A stretch of DNA of 64,000 nucleotides, taken from contig NZ_JAPEOR010000003.1 in the NCBI RefSeq assembly GCF_026341125.1, positions 1,240,001 through 1,304,000 of the forward strand, in the 5' to 3' direction. This stretch comes from Streptomyces sp. NBC_01142. GTDB taxonomy: Bacteria > Actinomycetota > Actinomycetes > Streptomycetales > Streptomycetaceae. Each line of letters opens with the position of its first letter. The first letter of the stretch is position 1. Below the pieces are notes generated by a model. The model was not told the origin of the DNA and made no database searches. It saw only the letters and a program-made list of their open reading frames with translations. The translations under genes were made by a program, and so were the position numbers. Positions 36,619 through 45,072 of the stretch are shown in pieces.

Positions 36619-37256
36619 TGCTCCGGATGCCCCCTGCTGGCGCCCTACGACCTGTCCGGCGTCATGGTCACCGCGGATGCTCTGCACTGCCAGCGTGATC
36701 ACGCCCGGTTCCTCGTCGACGAGAAGAAGGCGCACTACGCCTTCACCGCCAGAAGAACCTGCACCGCCAACTCGCCTCCCTGCCCTGGGAGAAGGCGAGC
36801 GCGAAGTTCTACGACCGCACCGACGCACACGGCCGCCTGGAGACCCGCGTCGTGCAGGCCCTGACCATCAGCGAACTCGGCGTCGACTTCCCCCACGCGG
36901 TCCAGGTCGCGAAGATCGTCCGGCACCGCACCCAGCGCAAGACCAGCAAACGAAGCCGCGAGACCGTCTACGTCATCACCGACCTGACCAGCCACCAAGC
37001 ATCCCCCGAACGCCTCGCGAAGATCGTCCGCTCGCAGTGGATCACCGAGAACCGGCTCCACTTCGTACGCGACACCACCTTCGCCGAGGATGCCTCCAAG
37101 GTCCGCACCGGACACGGCCCCGACAACGTGGCCACCCTCCGCAGCTTCGCAATCAACACGCTCCGAGCAGCCGACCACGCGAACATCGCGGCCGGACTCC
37201 GCGAGATGCCCTACGACAGCTTCCGCCACCCCCTGGACCTTCTCGACCTCGCCTGA
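36619..37256 (+). pseudogene. ISAs1-family transposase remnant, copy 1
   Basis: The fragment starts within the transposase at CPLLAPYDLSGVMVTADALH, continues to EKKAHYAFTA, then changes frame (about 36752) to NLHRQLASLPWEKASAKFYD and runs to the C-terminus (ITENRLHFVRDTTFAEDASK with the catalytic Glu, final LDLLDLA). The N-terminal half is missing because the IS256 element abuts it. The frameshift removes several residues of the usual VKGNQ loop. It is identical to part of copy 2 at 38796-39433. Confidence 0.85.
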
Positions 37257-37297
37257 CCTGCACTCACCCAAGATCGAAAGACTTTGCAACAGCCCTG
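36619..37297 (+). repeat. 679-base direct repeat, left copy
   Basis: Apparently identical to 38796-39474 (offset 2177), including the frameshift in the ISAs1 remnant and about 40 bases after its stop codon. Identity was judged from matching translations and by eye at both ends. Confidence 0.85.
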
Positions 37298-37500
37298 CAT
37301 TCCGGGGCCGCCGACTCAAGCGATGGAAGCGACGGCACAACACCACCCACGCCAAGATCCGGTGCATCGACGAGCAGGCCATGGCCATCCTGAAAGGCTG
37401 GCGCCTTACTACCCAAGCTCCGCTGCAGCACCAACCGGATCACCGACATCGTGAAGGCCGTCCTCGTCCTTCACCACGCCTCAGCATGAGGTTGGAAAAG
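37298..37500 (+). pseudogene. IS5-type (DDE_Tnp_4) transposase C-terminal relic
   Basis: The plus frame reads RLKRWKRRHNTTHAKIRCID and EQAMAILKGWRL, and after a frameshift near 37405 continues as PKLRCSTNRITDIVKAVLVL HHASA and a stop. The AKIR-x-x-x-EQA-x-x-x-LK-x-W pattern is the end of HARBI1-like IS5 transposases. The following GAGGTTGGAAAAGGCTCA is probably the element's terminal repeat. Confidence 0.7.
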
Positions 37501-37725
37501 GCTCATTGAGATTCAACGAGCACGAAAGCAAGAAGCTACACGTTGATTCTCTGAGAGCCCTAAATGCGCAATTTACTTCCGCGTGATGGAAGTCGCATTG
37601 ATCGGTCTTGGTTCCTGATGTGAGAATTCGGCTCTCCTATCCACTCGCTCTCCCGGAGTACGGATAGTCCGTTCGGTGAGGGGGTGGAGTCTCGCCCCGA
37701 TGCCGACCGTCACAAAGGAGTGGCC

Positions 37726-38574
37726 ATGTCCGCTGGTTCTACCTCGCTGCTGTTCGTTCACGGTTACTGGCACGGTTCCTGGTGCTGGAACGAGGTCATC
37801 GCCCAGGTGGCGGGTGCCGGCCGCCTCGCTCTCGCGGTAGACATGGCAGGGCATGGGTTGCGCGCCCGTCGGCCGGAGTGCCTCACCAGACGCCCGTACG
37901 ACTCCGAGGCGCTGGCCACCGAAGTCTCGCCGGTGGCGGACGTGGACCTCGACCAGGCGGGTGACCTGCTGATTTCGCAGATCAGGCAGCTCGGCCGCGG
38001 TGGCCCGGTCACGGTGGTGGCCCACAGTATGGGCGGCACTGTGCTGACGCGGGCGGTGCAGCAGGCACCCGAGCTGGTGGCTCACGCGGTGTACCTGACC
38101 GCGTTCATGCCGGCCTCGGGTGTCCCGGCGATCGCCTACGCTCAGATGCCGGAGAACGCGGGCGAGCTCGTCGCGCCGTCCGTTCGGGCCGATCCCGCCG
38201 CGATCGGAGCAGTGCGACTCGATCTTGCTTCGGACGACGTCGGCTACCGTCAGCAGCTTCGGGACGCCTTTTTCGGTGACGTCGCCCCGGCCGTCGCCGA
38301 CGCCGCCATTGGGTTGCTGACGCCCGATGCCCCGGTCGGCATCGCGCTCGGCGCCACCACGCTGACCCACGACGGTTGGGGCTCCACTCCTCGCACCTAC
38401 GTCACTTGTGCACGGGACATGACAGTCCGCCCGGCCCTCCAGCAGAAGTTCATCGCCGACGCCGATGCTGCCTTCCCGGACAATCCGACCTCCGTCATAG
38501 CGCTGGACTCCTCTCACTCGCCGTTCTTGTCGATGCCCGGCCAGGTAGCCGACCTCGTCGCAAAGCTGGACTGA
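37726..38574 (+). CDS. Alpha/beta hydrolase
   Basis: A 282-residue alpha/beta-hydrolase. The oxyanion motif FVHGYWHGSWCWNEVI is near residue 10, the nucleophile elbow is VVAHSMGGTVLTRA (Ser near residue 109), and the catalytic His is in LDSSHSPFLSMP near the C-terminus. The layout resembles small esterases of the EstC / hydroxynitrile-lyase-like group. AAAGGAG lies five bases before ATG 37726. It stands alone between two identical ISAs1 remnants and is likely mobile-element cargo. The substrate is unknown. Confidence 0.9.
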   Translation: MSAGSTSLLFVHGYWHGSWCWNEVIAQVAGAGRLALAVDMAGHGLRARRPECLTRRPYDSEALATEVSPVADVDLDQAGDLLISQIRQLGRGGPVTVVAHSMGGTVLTRAVQQAPELVAHAVYLTAFMPASGVPAIAYAQMPENAGELVAPSVRADPAAIGAVRLDLASDDVGYRQQLRDAFFGDVAPAVADAAIGLLTPDAPVGIALGATTLTHDGWGSTPRTYVTCARDMTVRPALQQKFIADADAAFPDNPTSVIALDSSHSPFLSMPGQVADLVAKLD

Positions 38575-38609
38575 GGTGACTCCCGTGGTGTGGACACTCT
38601 GAAGCCTGC

Positions 38610-39433
38610 CCCGGCGGGCTCGCCGACCTGCTCGGTCAGGATCTGGCCGGGGCCGAGACCCTGGCGGTGGACGGCAAGAGTGCCCGCGGCTCACGCCACG
38701 CCGAGATCCCGGCCGCCCATCTGCTGGCCGCGATCACCGGAGCGGGCCTGACCGTCACCCAGCTGCGCGTGCCGGACAAGACGAACGAGATCACCTGCTC
38801 CGGATGCCCCCTGCTGGCGCCCTACGACCTGTCCGGCGTCATGGTCACCGCGGATGCTCTGCACTGCCAGCGTGATCACGCCCGGTTCCTCGTCGACGAG
38901 AAGAAGGCGCACTACGCCTTCACCGCCAGAAGAACCTGCACCGCCAACTCGCCTCCCTGCCCTGGGAGAAGGCGAGCGCGAAGTTCTACGACCGCACCGA
39001 CGCACACGGCCGCCTGGAGACCCGCGTCGTGCAGGCCCTGACCATCAGCGAACTCGGCGTCGACTTCCCCCACGCGGTCCAGGTCGCGAAGATCGTCCGG
39101 CACCGCACCCAGCGCAAGACCAGCAAACGAAGCCGCGAGACCGTCTACGTCATCACCGACCTGACCAGCCACCAAGCATCCCCCGAACGCCTCGCGAAGA
39201 TCGTCCGCTCGCAGTGGATCACCGAGAACCGGCTCCACTTCGTACGCGACACCACCTTCGCCGAGGATGCCTCCAAGGTCCGCACCGGACACGGCCCCGA
39301 CAACGTGGCCACCCTCCGCAGCTTCGCAATCAACACGCTCCGAGCAGCCGACCACGCGAACATCGCGGCCGGACTCCGCGAGATGCCCTACGACAGCTTC
39401 CGCCACCCCCTGGACCTTCTCGACCTCGCCTGA
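38610..39433 (+). pseudogene. ISAs1-family transposase remnant, copy 2
   Basis: A longer version of copy 1. It begins with LAGAETLAVDGKSARGSRHA (first catalytic Asp), runs through EIPAAHLLAAITGAGLTVTQ and LRVPDKTNEITC, then enters the 679-base repeat with the same frameshift after HYAFTA. The N-terminal domain before residue about 100 is missing, so it is also inactive. Confidence 0.85.
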
Positions 39434-39474
39434 CCTGCACTCACCCAAGATCGAAAGACTTTGCAACAGCCCTG
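38796..39474 (+). repeat. 679-base direct repeat, right copy
   Basis: Partner of 36619-37297. The two copies and the 1.5 kb between them carry the alpha/beta hydrolase gene. Confidence 0.85.
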
Positions 39475-39790
39475 GCCTGCGGTTGAGGAGTTCAACCTGC
39501 GGCTTTTCCCCGCACCAGATCACGCTCATCGCGCGGTGCCTGACCGAAGCAGCGTGCCTGCGCACGGCTCGCCGTCTCGCAGAAGACCCGGGCGCGGTGG
39601 TGGTGCTCGGCGCGAGCGAGGCCCTGCACGGCGCCGCCGCCCTCCTCGGCGGACTGCCGCACCTGCGGTTCGTCCACGAGGCGGTCACCACCGAAGCGCG
39701 CCGGTACAGCTGCTCGGCCGGCTCGCCTGGCACGGGGAGAAGCGGGTGCTCGCACTGCGCGGTGACCGGGCGGGGCCGGAGGAAGGCTCT
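39475..39790 (+). other. Unidentified broken coding fragment
   Basis: A plus-strand frame from about 39530 has good codon bias and reads CLTEAACLRTARRLAEDPGA, VVVLGASEALHGAAALLGG and FVHEAVTTEARRY, then shifts frame to QLLGRLAWHGEKRVLALRGD. It looks like part of a real protein cut at both ends. I do not recognise the family. Confidence 0.4.
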
Positions 39791-40880
39791 GACGGCGGGT
39801 CGATACAGGTGATGGCGCCAGGGGCGGACGCCCCTCGAGACGGCCTCCTCGACGCGGCGCTCCAAGAGGGACAGCGCCCACTTGTTGATCACCGGGCCGA
39901 TGACGGTGCGCGGATCGTGCGGGTCGTCGACTGGCAGTGCTGACGCCTTCTCGGTGAACAGGCGGGTGAACTCCTCCGCGATCGGCCGCTCGACGTAGAT
40001 GTAGATGCGGCGGGCGCACATGCTGCCCCTGGTGGACGAGAGCGCCGTAGATAGCCTCGTCGACCGCGTGGGGCAGGTCCGTGTCGGCCAGGACGAGGAG
40101 CGGGTTGAGGCCGCTGAGCTGCAGGACGATGCGCTTGAGGTGGCGGCGGCCGTCTCGGCGAGGCGGCGGCCGGTGGGCGTCGAGGCCGGTGAAGTTGACG
40201 CGCCGGACCGTCGGGTGGGAGATCAGCGCGTCGGCGATGGCGCGTCGCCGGGGGCGTGGGTGAACACGTTGAGCACGCCTGCGGGAAGTCCGGCTTCGGC
40301 GAAGATTTCTGCCCGCAGCGTGCCGCCGGTGAGGGGGGATTCCTCGGAGGGCTTCAGCACGACCGTGTTCCCGAGGGCGATGGGGCCCACGATGCTGCGG
40401 CCGGAACGGACCAGGGGGCGTTCCACGGGGCGATGGCCGCAACGACACCGACCGGTTGACGGACGGCGAGGGCGCGGGTGCCGGGGTTATCGGACGGCAG
40501 GACCTGTCCGACGGCCGTGTACGGGAGTCCGGCGGCCTGGCGCAGCAGCGAGACGGTGAAGTCGACCTGGACCGTGGCGTAGTGGCGGCCGCATCCCGTT
40601 TCGCTGGTCAGCATGCCTATAATCTTCTCGCGGCCGTGGTCGAGGACATCGCTCACGCTCAGCAGCATGTGCTCGCGGTTGGCCAGAAGGGGCTTCGGCC
40701 CATCCGGTGGACGCCGCCCAGGCGGCGTCCACCGGATGGCGGGCGTCCTCCGCGTCGCTGGCGCGACCGTCGCCAGGACGGTTCCGGTCCAGGAGTCGTG
40801 GTTGGGGTAGGTTCCTCCGCCCAGTGGCTCGGTCCACTCGCCAGCGATGTGGTGACGGACCGTGATCGGGGTCGCCGATC
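39790..40880 (-). pseudogene. Aldehyde dehydrogenase pseudogene (vanillin/benzaldehyde type)
   Basis: Minus-strand pieces in changing frames follow the order of an ALDH: PNHDSWTGTVLATVAPATR (40840), VDAAWAASTGWAEAPSGQ (40730), REHMLLSVSDVLDHGREKII (40660), [14 protein letters not shown] (40450), [20 protein letters not shown] (40380), [19 protein letters not shown] (40290), LQLSGLNPLLVLADTDLPHA (40110) and MCARRIYIYVERPIAEEF (40020). There are at least five frameshifts. The catalytic-Cys region reads HQGQ and then MCARR across a frameshift. The C-terminus is lost. Confidence 0.8.
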
Positions 40881-40912
40881 GGGTGCTGCCGTCGCCGTGG
40901 GGTCAGGAATAT

Positions 40913-41790
40913 TCACCTGGTCAAGTCTCCCTCAACGGCGAGCTCGGACGGGGTCTCCTGTGGCCGCAGATGGTAACCGACCGGTAGCAACTGGACGTGC
41001 AGCCGATCGCTCAGCAGGCTCCACAGGCCGCGCGGGAGGAAGAGGGCGAAGGCCACGGCGGTCAGACCGAGTCCGATGAGGTACCAGGCACCCTGGTCGG
41101 CGAAGAGGTACTGCACGGTGAAGAAGAGGACGGCGCCGATGAGGGGGCCTTCGAAGGTGCCGATGCCGCCGACCAGCACCATGAAGATCATGTACGCCGA
41201 CCACTGCACCCCGAAGATCGACTGGGGCTGGATGAACAGGGTGTTGGCCAGGGTCAGGGCGCCTGCGGCGCCGCATCCGAATCCGGCGAGGACGAAGAGC
41301 ATGAGTTTGAGCGGTCTGACCCGGACGCCGAGCGAGGCGGCGGCGTCCTCGTCGTCGCGGATCGCCTGCAGGCGGCGCCTGTTCGATGCCTGAGCAGGAG
41401 GAAGAGCAGCACCAGCAGGAGGACGGCGAAGCCGAGGGTGAGCCAGTAGGTGAAGGTGCGGCGGACGTCGGGGGCGTAACTGCTCAGGCCCTGGAGGGAG
41501 ATGCCGGTGCCGCCGCCAAGGCTCTGGTCGAGCATGACGAACAGGGCGATGCCCTCGGCGACGACCCAGGTGCCGACGGCGAACTGGCCGCCGCGCAGCC
41601 GAAGTACGAGTAGGGAGAGTACGGCGGCGAGGAGAGCTGAGGCGACTGCAGCCAGGACCACGGCGAGGTACGGCTGCACACTGTGCTGGGTGAGCAGGAT
41701 CGTGCCGTACGCGCCGAAGCCGATGAACGCCTGCTGTCCCACTGAGACTAGGCCCGCGTACCCGGCCAGGGCGTTCCACATAAGGGAGTG
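40913..41790 (-). pseudogene. livM: Branched-chain amino acid ABC permease (LivM) pseudogene
   Basis: The 5' part reads WNALAGYAGLVSVGQQAFIG and LRLRGGQFAVGTWVVAEGIA (to about 41390) and then shifts frame to RLQAIRDDEDAAASLGVRVR, LVGGIGTFEGPLIGAVLFFT and FLPRGLWSLLSDRL, ending at 40913. The order matches LivM. The first 40-50 residues are missing, cut at the adjacent ISL3 element. With the neighbouring broken ALDH it looks like the remains of an uptake and aromatic or aldehyde catabolic cluster. Confidence 0.82.
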
Positions 41791-41797
41791 TCTAATC

Positions 41798-43431
41798 AAC
41801 GGGTCTGTCCCGTAGTCGGTGGTGACGCTGGGTGTCCCTCAGGGCAGGAGGATGCGGTGCTGGAGGAGGTCGAACCCGGCGCGTCCGTGCATCTGTCTCA
41901 TGATCCTCTTGGTGCGGGTGTTGGCGCCTTCGGTGCGGCCGTTGTGGTAGGGCAAGGTGAGGCCGGCGTTCACGGCGAGCCGGTCGATTTCAAGGCCGTT
42001 GGCGAAACTGTGCAGGTGGGGCAGGGCGACGGCGTGGGCGGACGTGATCCACTTGGTGAGTTTCACGTCGTTGCCCTCGGCAGGATTCAGCAGGGTAGCG
42101 AAGCCGCGTACGAGACCGGCGAGTTGGGTCATCTCCGGGCAGGCCGCGGCGATCTTCTCCAACAGGGCCGTTTCCTTCGGCCGCAGATTTTCAGGATCGG
42201 TGAGCAGCAGGCGGCCGGCGTGGCGCGGGGTGGTGACGGGGCGGTCGCCTTCGGCGCGGCCCTGGTTGAGATAGCGGACCAGCAGGTTGGCGCTGCCCGG
42301 ATAGCCCACTTTCCGGATTTCCCGCAGTAGTTGGGTGACGGGGACGGCGGGATCGGCGGCACGGCGAACACGTAGATGCTCGCGGTAGGGGTCGACGAGG
42401 GTGGGCCGGTAGGCGGGGGCTATGCGCAGGGCGGTGGGTTCGGGCATGCGGGCGTAGCGTTTGACGGTGTTCAGGGCCAGGCCCAGGCGGCGGGAGCAGT
42501 CGAGCAGGCCGACGCCCTGGTCGAGCAGGGTGTGGACCTTGTTCCAGCGTTCGCGGGTGGTCTGCTCGCGGACCCCGCCGGGACGGGGCGGGTTGATGGT
42601 GGCCCAGCAGCCGGCGTGCGCGCGGACCTCGGGCAGGGCCTTGTCGCACAGGTTGCGCCACAGATGCCATCGGTCGCTGACCTGCACCGCATCGGGCAGA
42701 ACGCGGCGGACGGCCTCGGCGTAGGCGGCTGATCCGTCGCGGCAGACGACCTCGACACCGGGGTGTTCGCGCAGCCAGGACTCCAACGTCGCGGCCTCGC
42801 GGTCGGGCAGCACCGCGACGCGCCTGCCGGTCTCGGCATCGATGATGATCGTGGCGTAGCGGTGGCGGCGACGCAGGGCGAAGTCGTCGACGCCGATCAC
42901 CCGCGGAACCGTCTGCCGCGGCAGCGGCAGACGCCGCAGCAGACGCAGGGCCGTGCTGCGGGACACCGGCGCGGCCAGGACGCGGGCGAGACGGGAGGCC
43001 GCACGGCCGCATAACTCCCGCGCCACCTCGGATATCTGGCCGACCAGCCGCACCGTCCGACGCTGATGACGTTCCAGCAGCCCCGGGACCTGCTCACGGA
43101 AAGTCTGCCGCCCGCAGTCCAGGACTGGACAAGCCAGACGCCGAACACGCAGGTAGACGACGACTGGGCGGCCGTCCACCGGCACGTCCGCCACCGTCCG
43201 ACCGTGGTACCCATGCACCTTCGCCGTTGGCGTCCCGCACATCGGACACGGAACCGCCACATCCCGGGTCTGGGCCGTGACCACAACCGCGTGACCGCCA
43301 TCCGTCACGTCCTGGATGACCAGCACCGACAACCCGGAAAACACCGTCGCAACAAGGGAGTTGAGATCCATCACAAGATCATGACCACGGACAGCACCCA
43401 GCGTCACCACCGACTACGGGACAGACCCGTT
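41798..43431 (-). mobile_element. ISL3-family element, copy A
   Basis: Perfect 37-base inverted repeats at 41798-41834 and 43395-43431 (inner core GGGTCTGTCCCGTAGTCGG) bracket one intact transposase gene. No matching eight-base target duplication is present, so one flank has probably been lost since insertion. The left end cuts livM. Confidence 0.9.
41839..43371 (-). CDS. ISL3-family transposase, copy A
   Basis: A 510-residue protein starting MDLNSLVATVFSG. An N-terminal zinc-finger region (CPMCGTP ... CPVLDCGRQTFREQVPG) and an HTH region are followed by the ISL3 DDE domain: GVDDFALRRRHRYATI (first Asp), VVCRDGSAAYAEAVRR (second Asp), DRWHLWRNLCD, and GRTEGANTRTKRIMRQMHG (Glu). It is intact. 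ATG 43371 is preferred over an upstream ATG at 43410, matching the copy B start. Confidence 0.93.
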   Translation of the reverse strand: MDLNSLVATVFSGLSVLVIQDVTDGGHAVVVTAQTRDVAVPCPMCGTPTAKVHGYHGRTVADVPVDGRPVVVYLRVRRLACPVLDCGRQTFREQVPGLLERHQRRTVRLVGQISEVARELCGRAASRLARVLAAPVSRSTALRLLRRLPLPRQTVPRVIGVDDFALRRRHRYATIIIDAETGRRVAVLPDREAATLESWLREHPGVEVVCRDGSAAYAEAVRRVLPDAVQVSDRWHLWRNLCDKALPEVRAHAGCWATINPPRPGGVREQTTRERWNKVHTLLDQGVGLLDCSRRLGLALNTVKRYARMPEPTALRIAPAYRPTLVDPYREHLRVRRAADPAVPVTQLLREIRKVGYPGSANLLVRYLNQGRAEGDRPVTTPRHAGRLLLTDPENLRPKETALLEKIAAACPEMTQLAGLVRGFATLLNPAEGNDVKLTKWITSAHAVALPHLHSFANGLEIDRLAVNAGLTLPYHNGRTEGANTRTKRIMRQMHGRAGFDLLQHRILLP

Positions 43432-43436
43432 AAATT

Positions 43437-45064
43437 GGCCCTGTCTCACATTCGGTGGTGACAGAGCGTGCTGGCTTGTCGTTGACATGACGTGCGGAAT
43501 GTCAACGAGCTTGTGGATGTGGTGTTTTCGGGGCTGTCGCCGCTGGTCATCGAGGAGGTGACCGACGAGGGCGAGCGGATTCTGGTGCGGGCACGGACTC
43601 CGCAGGGCACCGCGGTCTGTCCGGTGTGCGGCGCGTCGTCGGGGCGGGTGCACGGATCTCACCTGCGGACGGTGGCCGACGTGCCGGTCGACGGACGGCG
43701 GGTGGTGGTGCGGGTGCGGGTGCGACGCTTGGTATGTCCCACGCGCGGCTGCCGGCAGACCTTCCGCGAGCAGGTGCCCGGGGTGCTGGAGCGTTACCAG
43801 CGACGCACGACCCGTCTGACCAGGCAAATCAAGGCTGTGGTCAAGGAGTTAGCAGGCCGGGCGGGGGCACGGCTGCTGGCGATACTTGCCATGGGACTGT
43901 CGCGTCACACTGCCCTGCGCGCCCTGTTGCGCATCCCGTTGCCCACCGGGCGGGCGCCCCGCGTGATCGGGGTCGACGACTTCGCCCTGCGCCGGCGGCA
44001 CCGCTATGCCACCGTGGTGATCGACGCCGAGACCCATGAACGGATCGACGTGCTGCCCGACCGCACGGCCGACACCCTGGAAGCCTGGCTGCGTGAGCAT
44101 CCGGGCATCGAGGTCGTGTGCCGTGACGGCTCCGCGACCTACGCCGAGGCTATCCGCCGCGCCCTGCCCGACGCGGTGCAAGTTGGTGATCGCTGGCACC
44201 TGTGGCACAACCTGTGCGAAGCCGCCCTGAGCGAGGTCAAGGCCCACAGCAGCTGCTGGGCTACCGTGCTGGACGCGCCCCTGTATGCGGGGCCGCGTGC
44301 ACAGACGACCCTGGAACGCTGGCACCAGGTCCACGACCTGCTCGAGGCGGGCGTGGGCCTGCTCGAATGCGCCCGCCGACTGCAACTGGCCCTGAACACC
44401 GTCAAACGCTACGCCCGCGCCGACCAGCCCGAACGGATGCTCCGCGTCCCCAAGTACCGTGCCAGTCTCGTCGATCCCTACCGCGAGCACCTGCGCAAAC
44501 GCCGGGCTGAGGACCCCGCCGTCCCCGTCCTGCACCTCTTCGAAGAGATCAAAGCCCTCGGGTTCACGGGCTGTCTCAACCTTCTGCACAAGTACATCAA
44601 CCAAGGCCGCGCGGACGCCGACCGCAGCCACATCTCGCCGCGCAGATTCGCCCGAATGCTGCTCACCAGGCCCGACAACCTCAAGGCCGAGCACCGACAC
44701 CTCCTGGCCCGGCTCACGGCCGCCTGCCCCGAAACGACTCAACTGTCCGCCTGTATCCGGACCTTCGCCCAGCTCCTGAAGCCTCACCCAGGAAATGCCG
44801 ACGCGCTCGAACTCTGGATCACCCAGGTCCGCACAGCCGATCTGCCGCATCTGCACGCCTTCACCCGAGGTCTGGAACGAGACCGCGACGCTGTGATCGC
44901 CGCGTTCACACTCCCGTACAGCAACGGACCCACCGAGGGCGTCAACACCAAGACCAAACTGATCGCGCGGCAGATGCACGGCCGGGCAGGCTTCACCCTC
45001 CTCCGCCACCGCATCCTCCTCGGATGATCTCACCCTTCGTCACCACCGAATGTGAGACAGGGCC
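43437..45064 (+). mobile_element. ISL3-family element, copy B, with 8-bp duplication
   Basis: Perfect 25-base inverted repeats GGCCCTGTCTCACATTCGG... at 43437-43461 and 45040-45064 bracket an intact transposase. GTTAAATT flanks both ends (43429-43436 and 45065-45072), the eight-base target duplication usual for ISL3. The left duplication overlaps the last three bases of copy A, so B inserted exactly at A's end. Confidence 0.93.
43492..45027 (+). CDS. ISL3-family transposase, copy B
   Basis: A 511-residue transposase starting with GTG at 43492 and related to copy A throughout but clearly distinct: zinc finger CPVCGASSG ... CPTRGCRQTFREQVPG, GVDDFALRRRHRYATVVIDA, VVCRDGSATYAEAIRRALPD, DRWHLWHNLCEAA and GPTEGVNTKTKLIARQMHG. 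All three acidic catalytic residues are present. It is transcribed towards the right, away from copy A. Confidence 0.93.
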   Translation: MRNVNELVDVVFSGLSPLVIEEVTDEGERILVRARTPQGTAVCPVCGASSGRVHGSHLRTVADVPVDGRRVVVRVRVRRLVCPTRGCRQTFREQVPGVLERYQRRTTRLTRQIKAVVKELAGRAGARLLAILAMGLSRHTALRALLRIPLPTGRAPRVIGVDDFALRRRHRYATVVIDAETHERIDVLPDRTADTLEAWLREHPGIEVVCRDGSATYAEAIRRALPDAVQVGDRWHLWHNLCEAALSEVKAHSSCWATVLDAPLYAGPRAQTTLERWHQVHDLLEAGVGLLECARRLQLALNTVKRYARADQPERMLRVPKYRASLVDPYREHLRKRRAEDPAVPVLHLFEEIKALGFTGCLNLLHKYINQGRADADRSHISPRRFARMLLTRPDNLKAEHRHLLARLTAACPETTQLSACIRTFAQLLKPHPGNADALELWITQVRTADLPHLHAFTRGLERDRDAVIAAFTLPYSNGPTEGVNTKTKLIARQMHGRAGFTLLRHRILLG

Positions 45065-45072
45065 GTTAAATT

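Noticed and set aside
40700..40739. Perfect 19-base inverted repeat with a CA loop
   Set aside because: In the broken ALDH frame it encodes VDAAWAASTGWA, a normal part of the enzyme, so the palindrome follows from codon choice and is not evidence for a terminator or operator.
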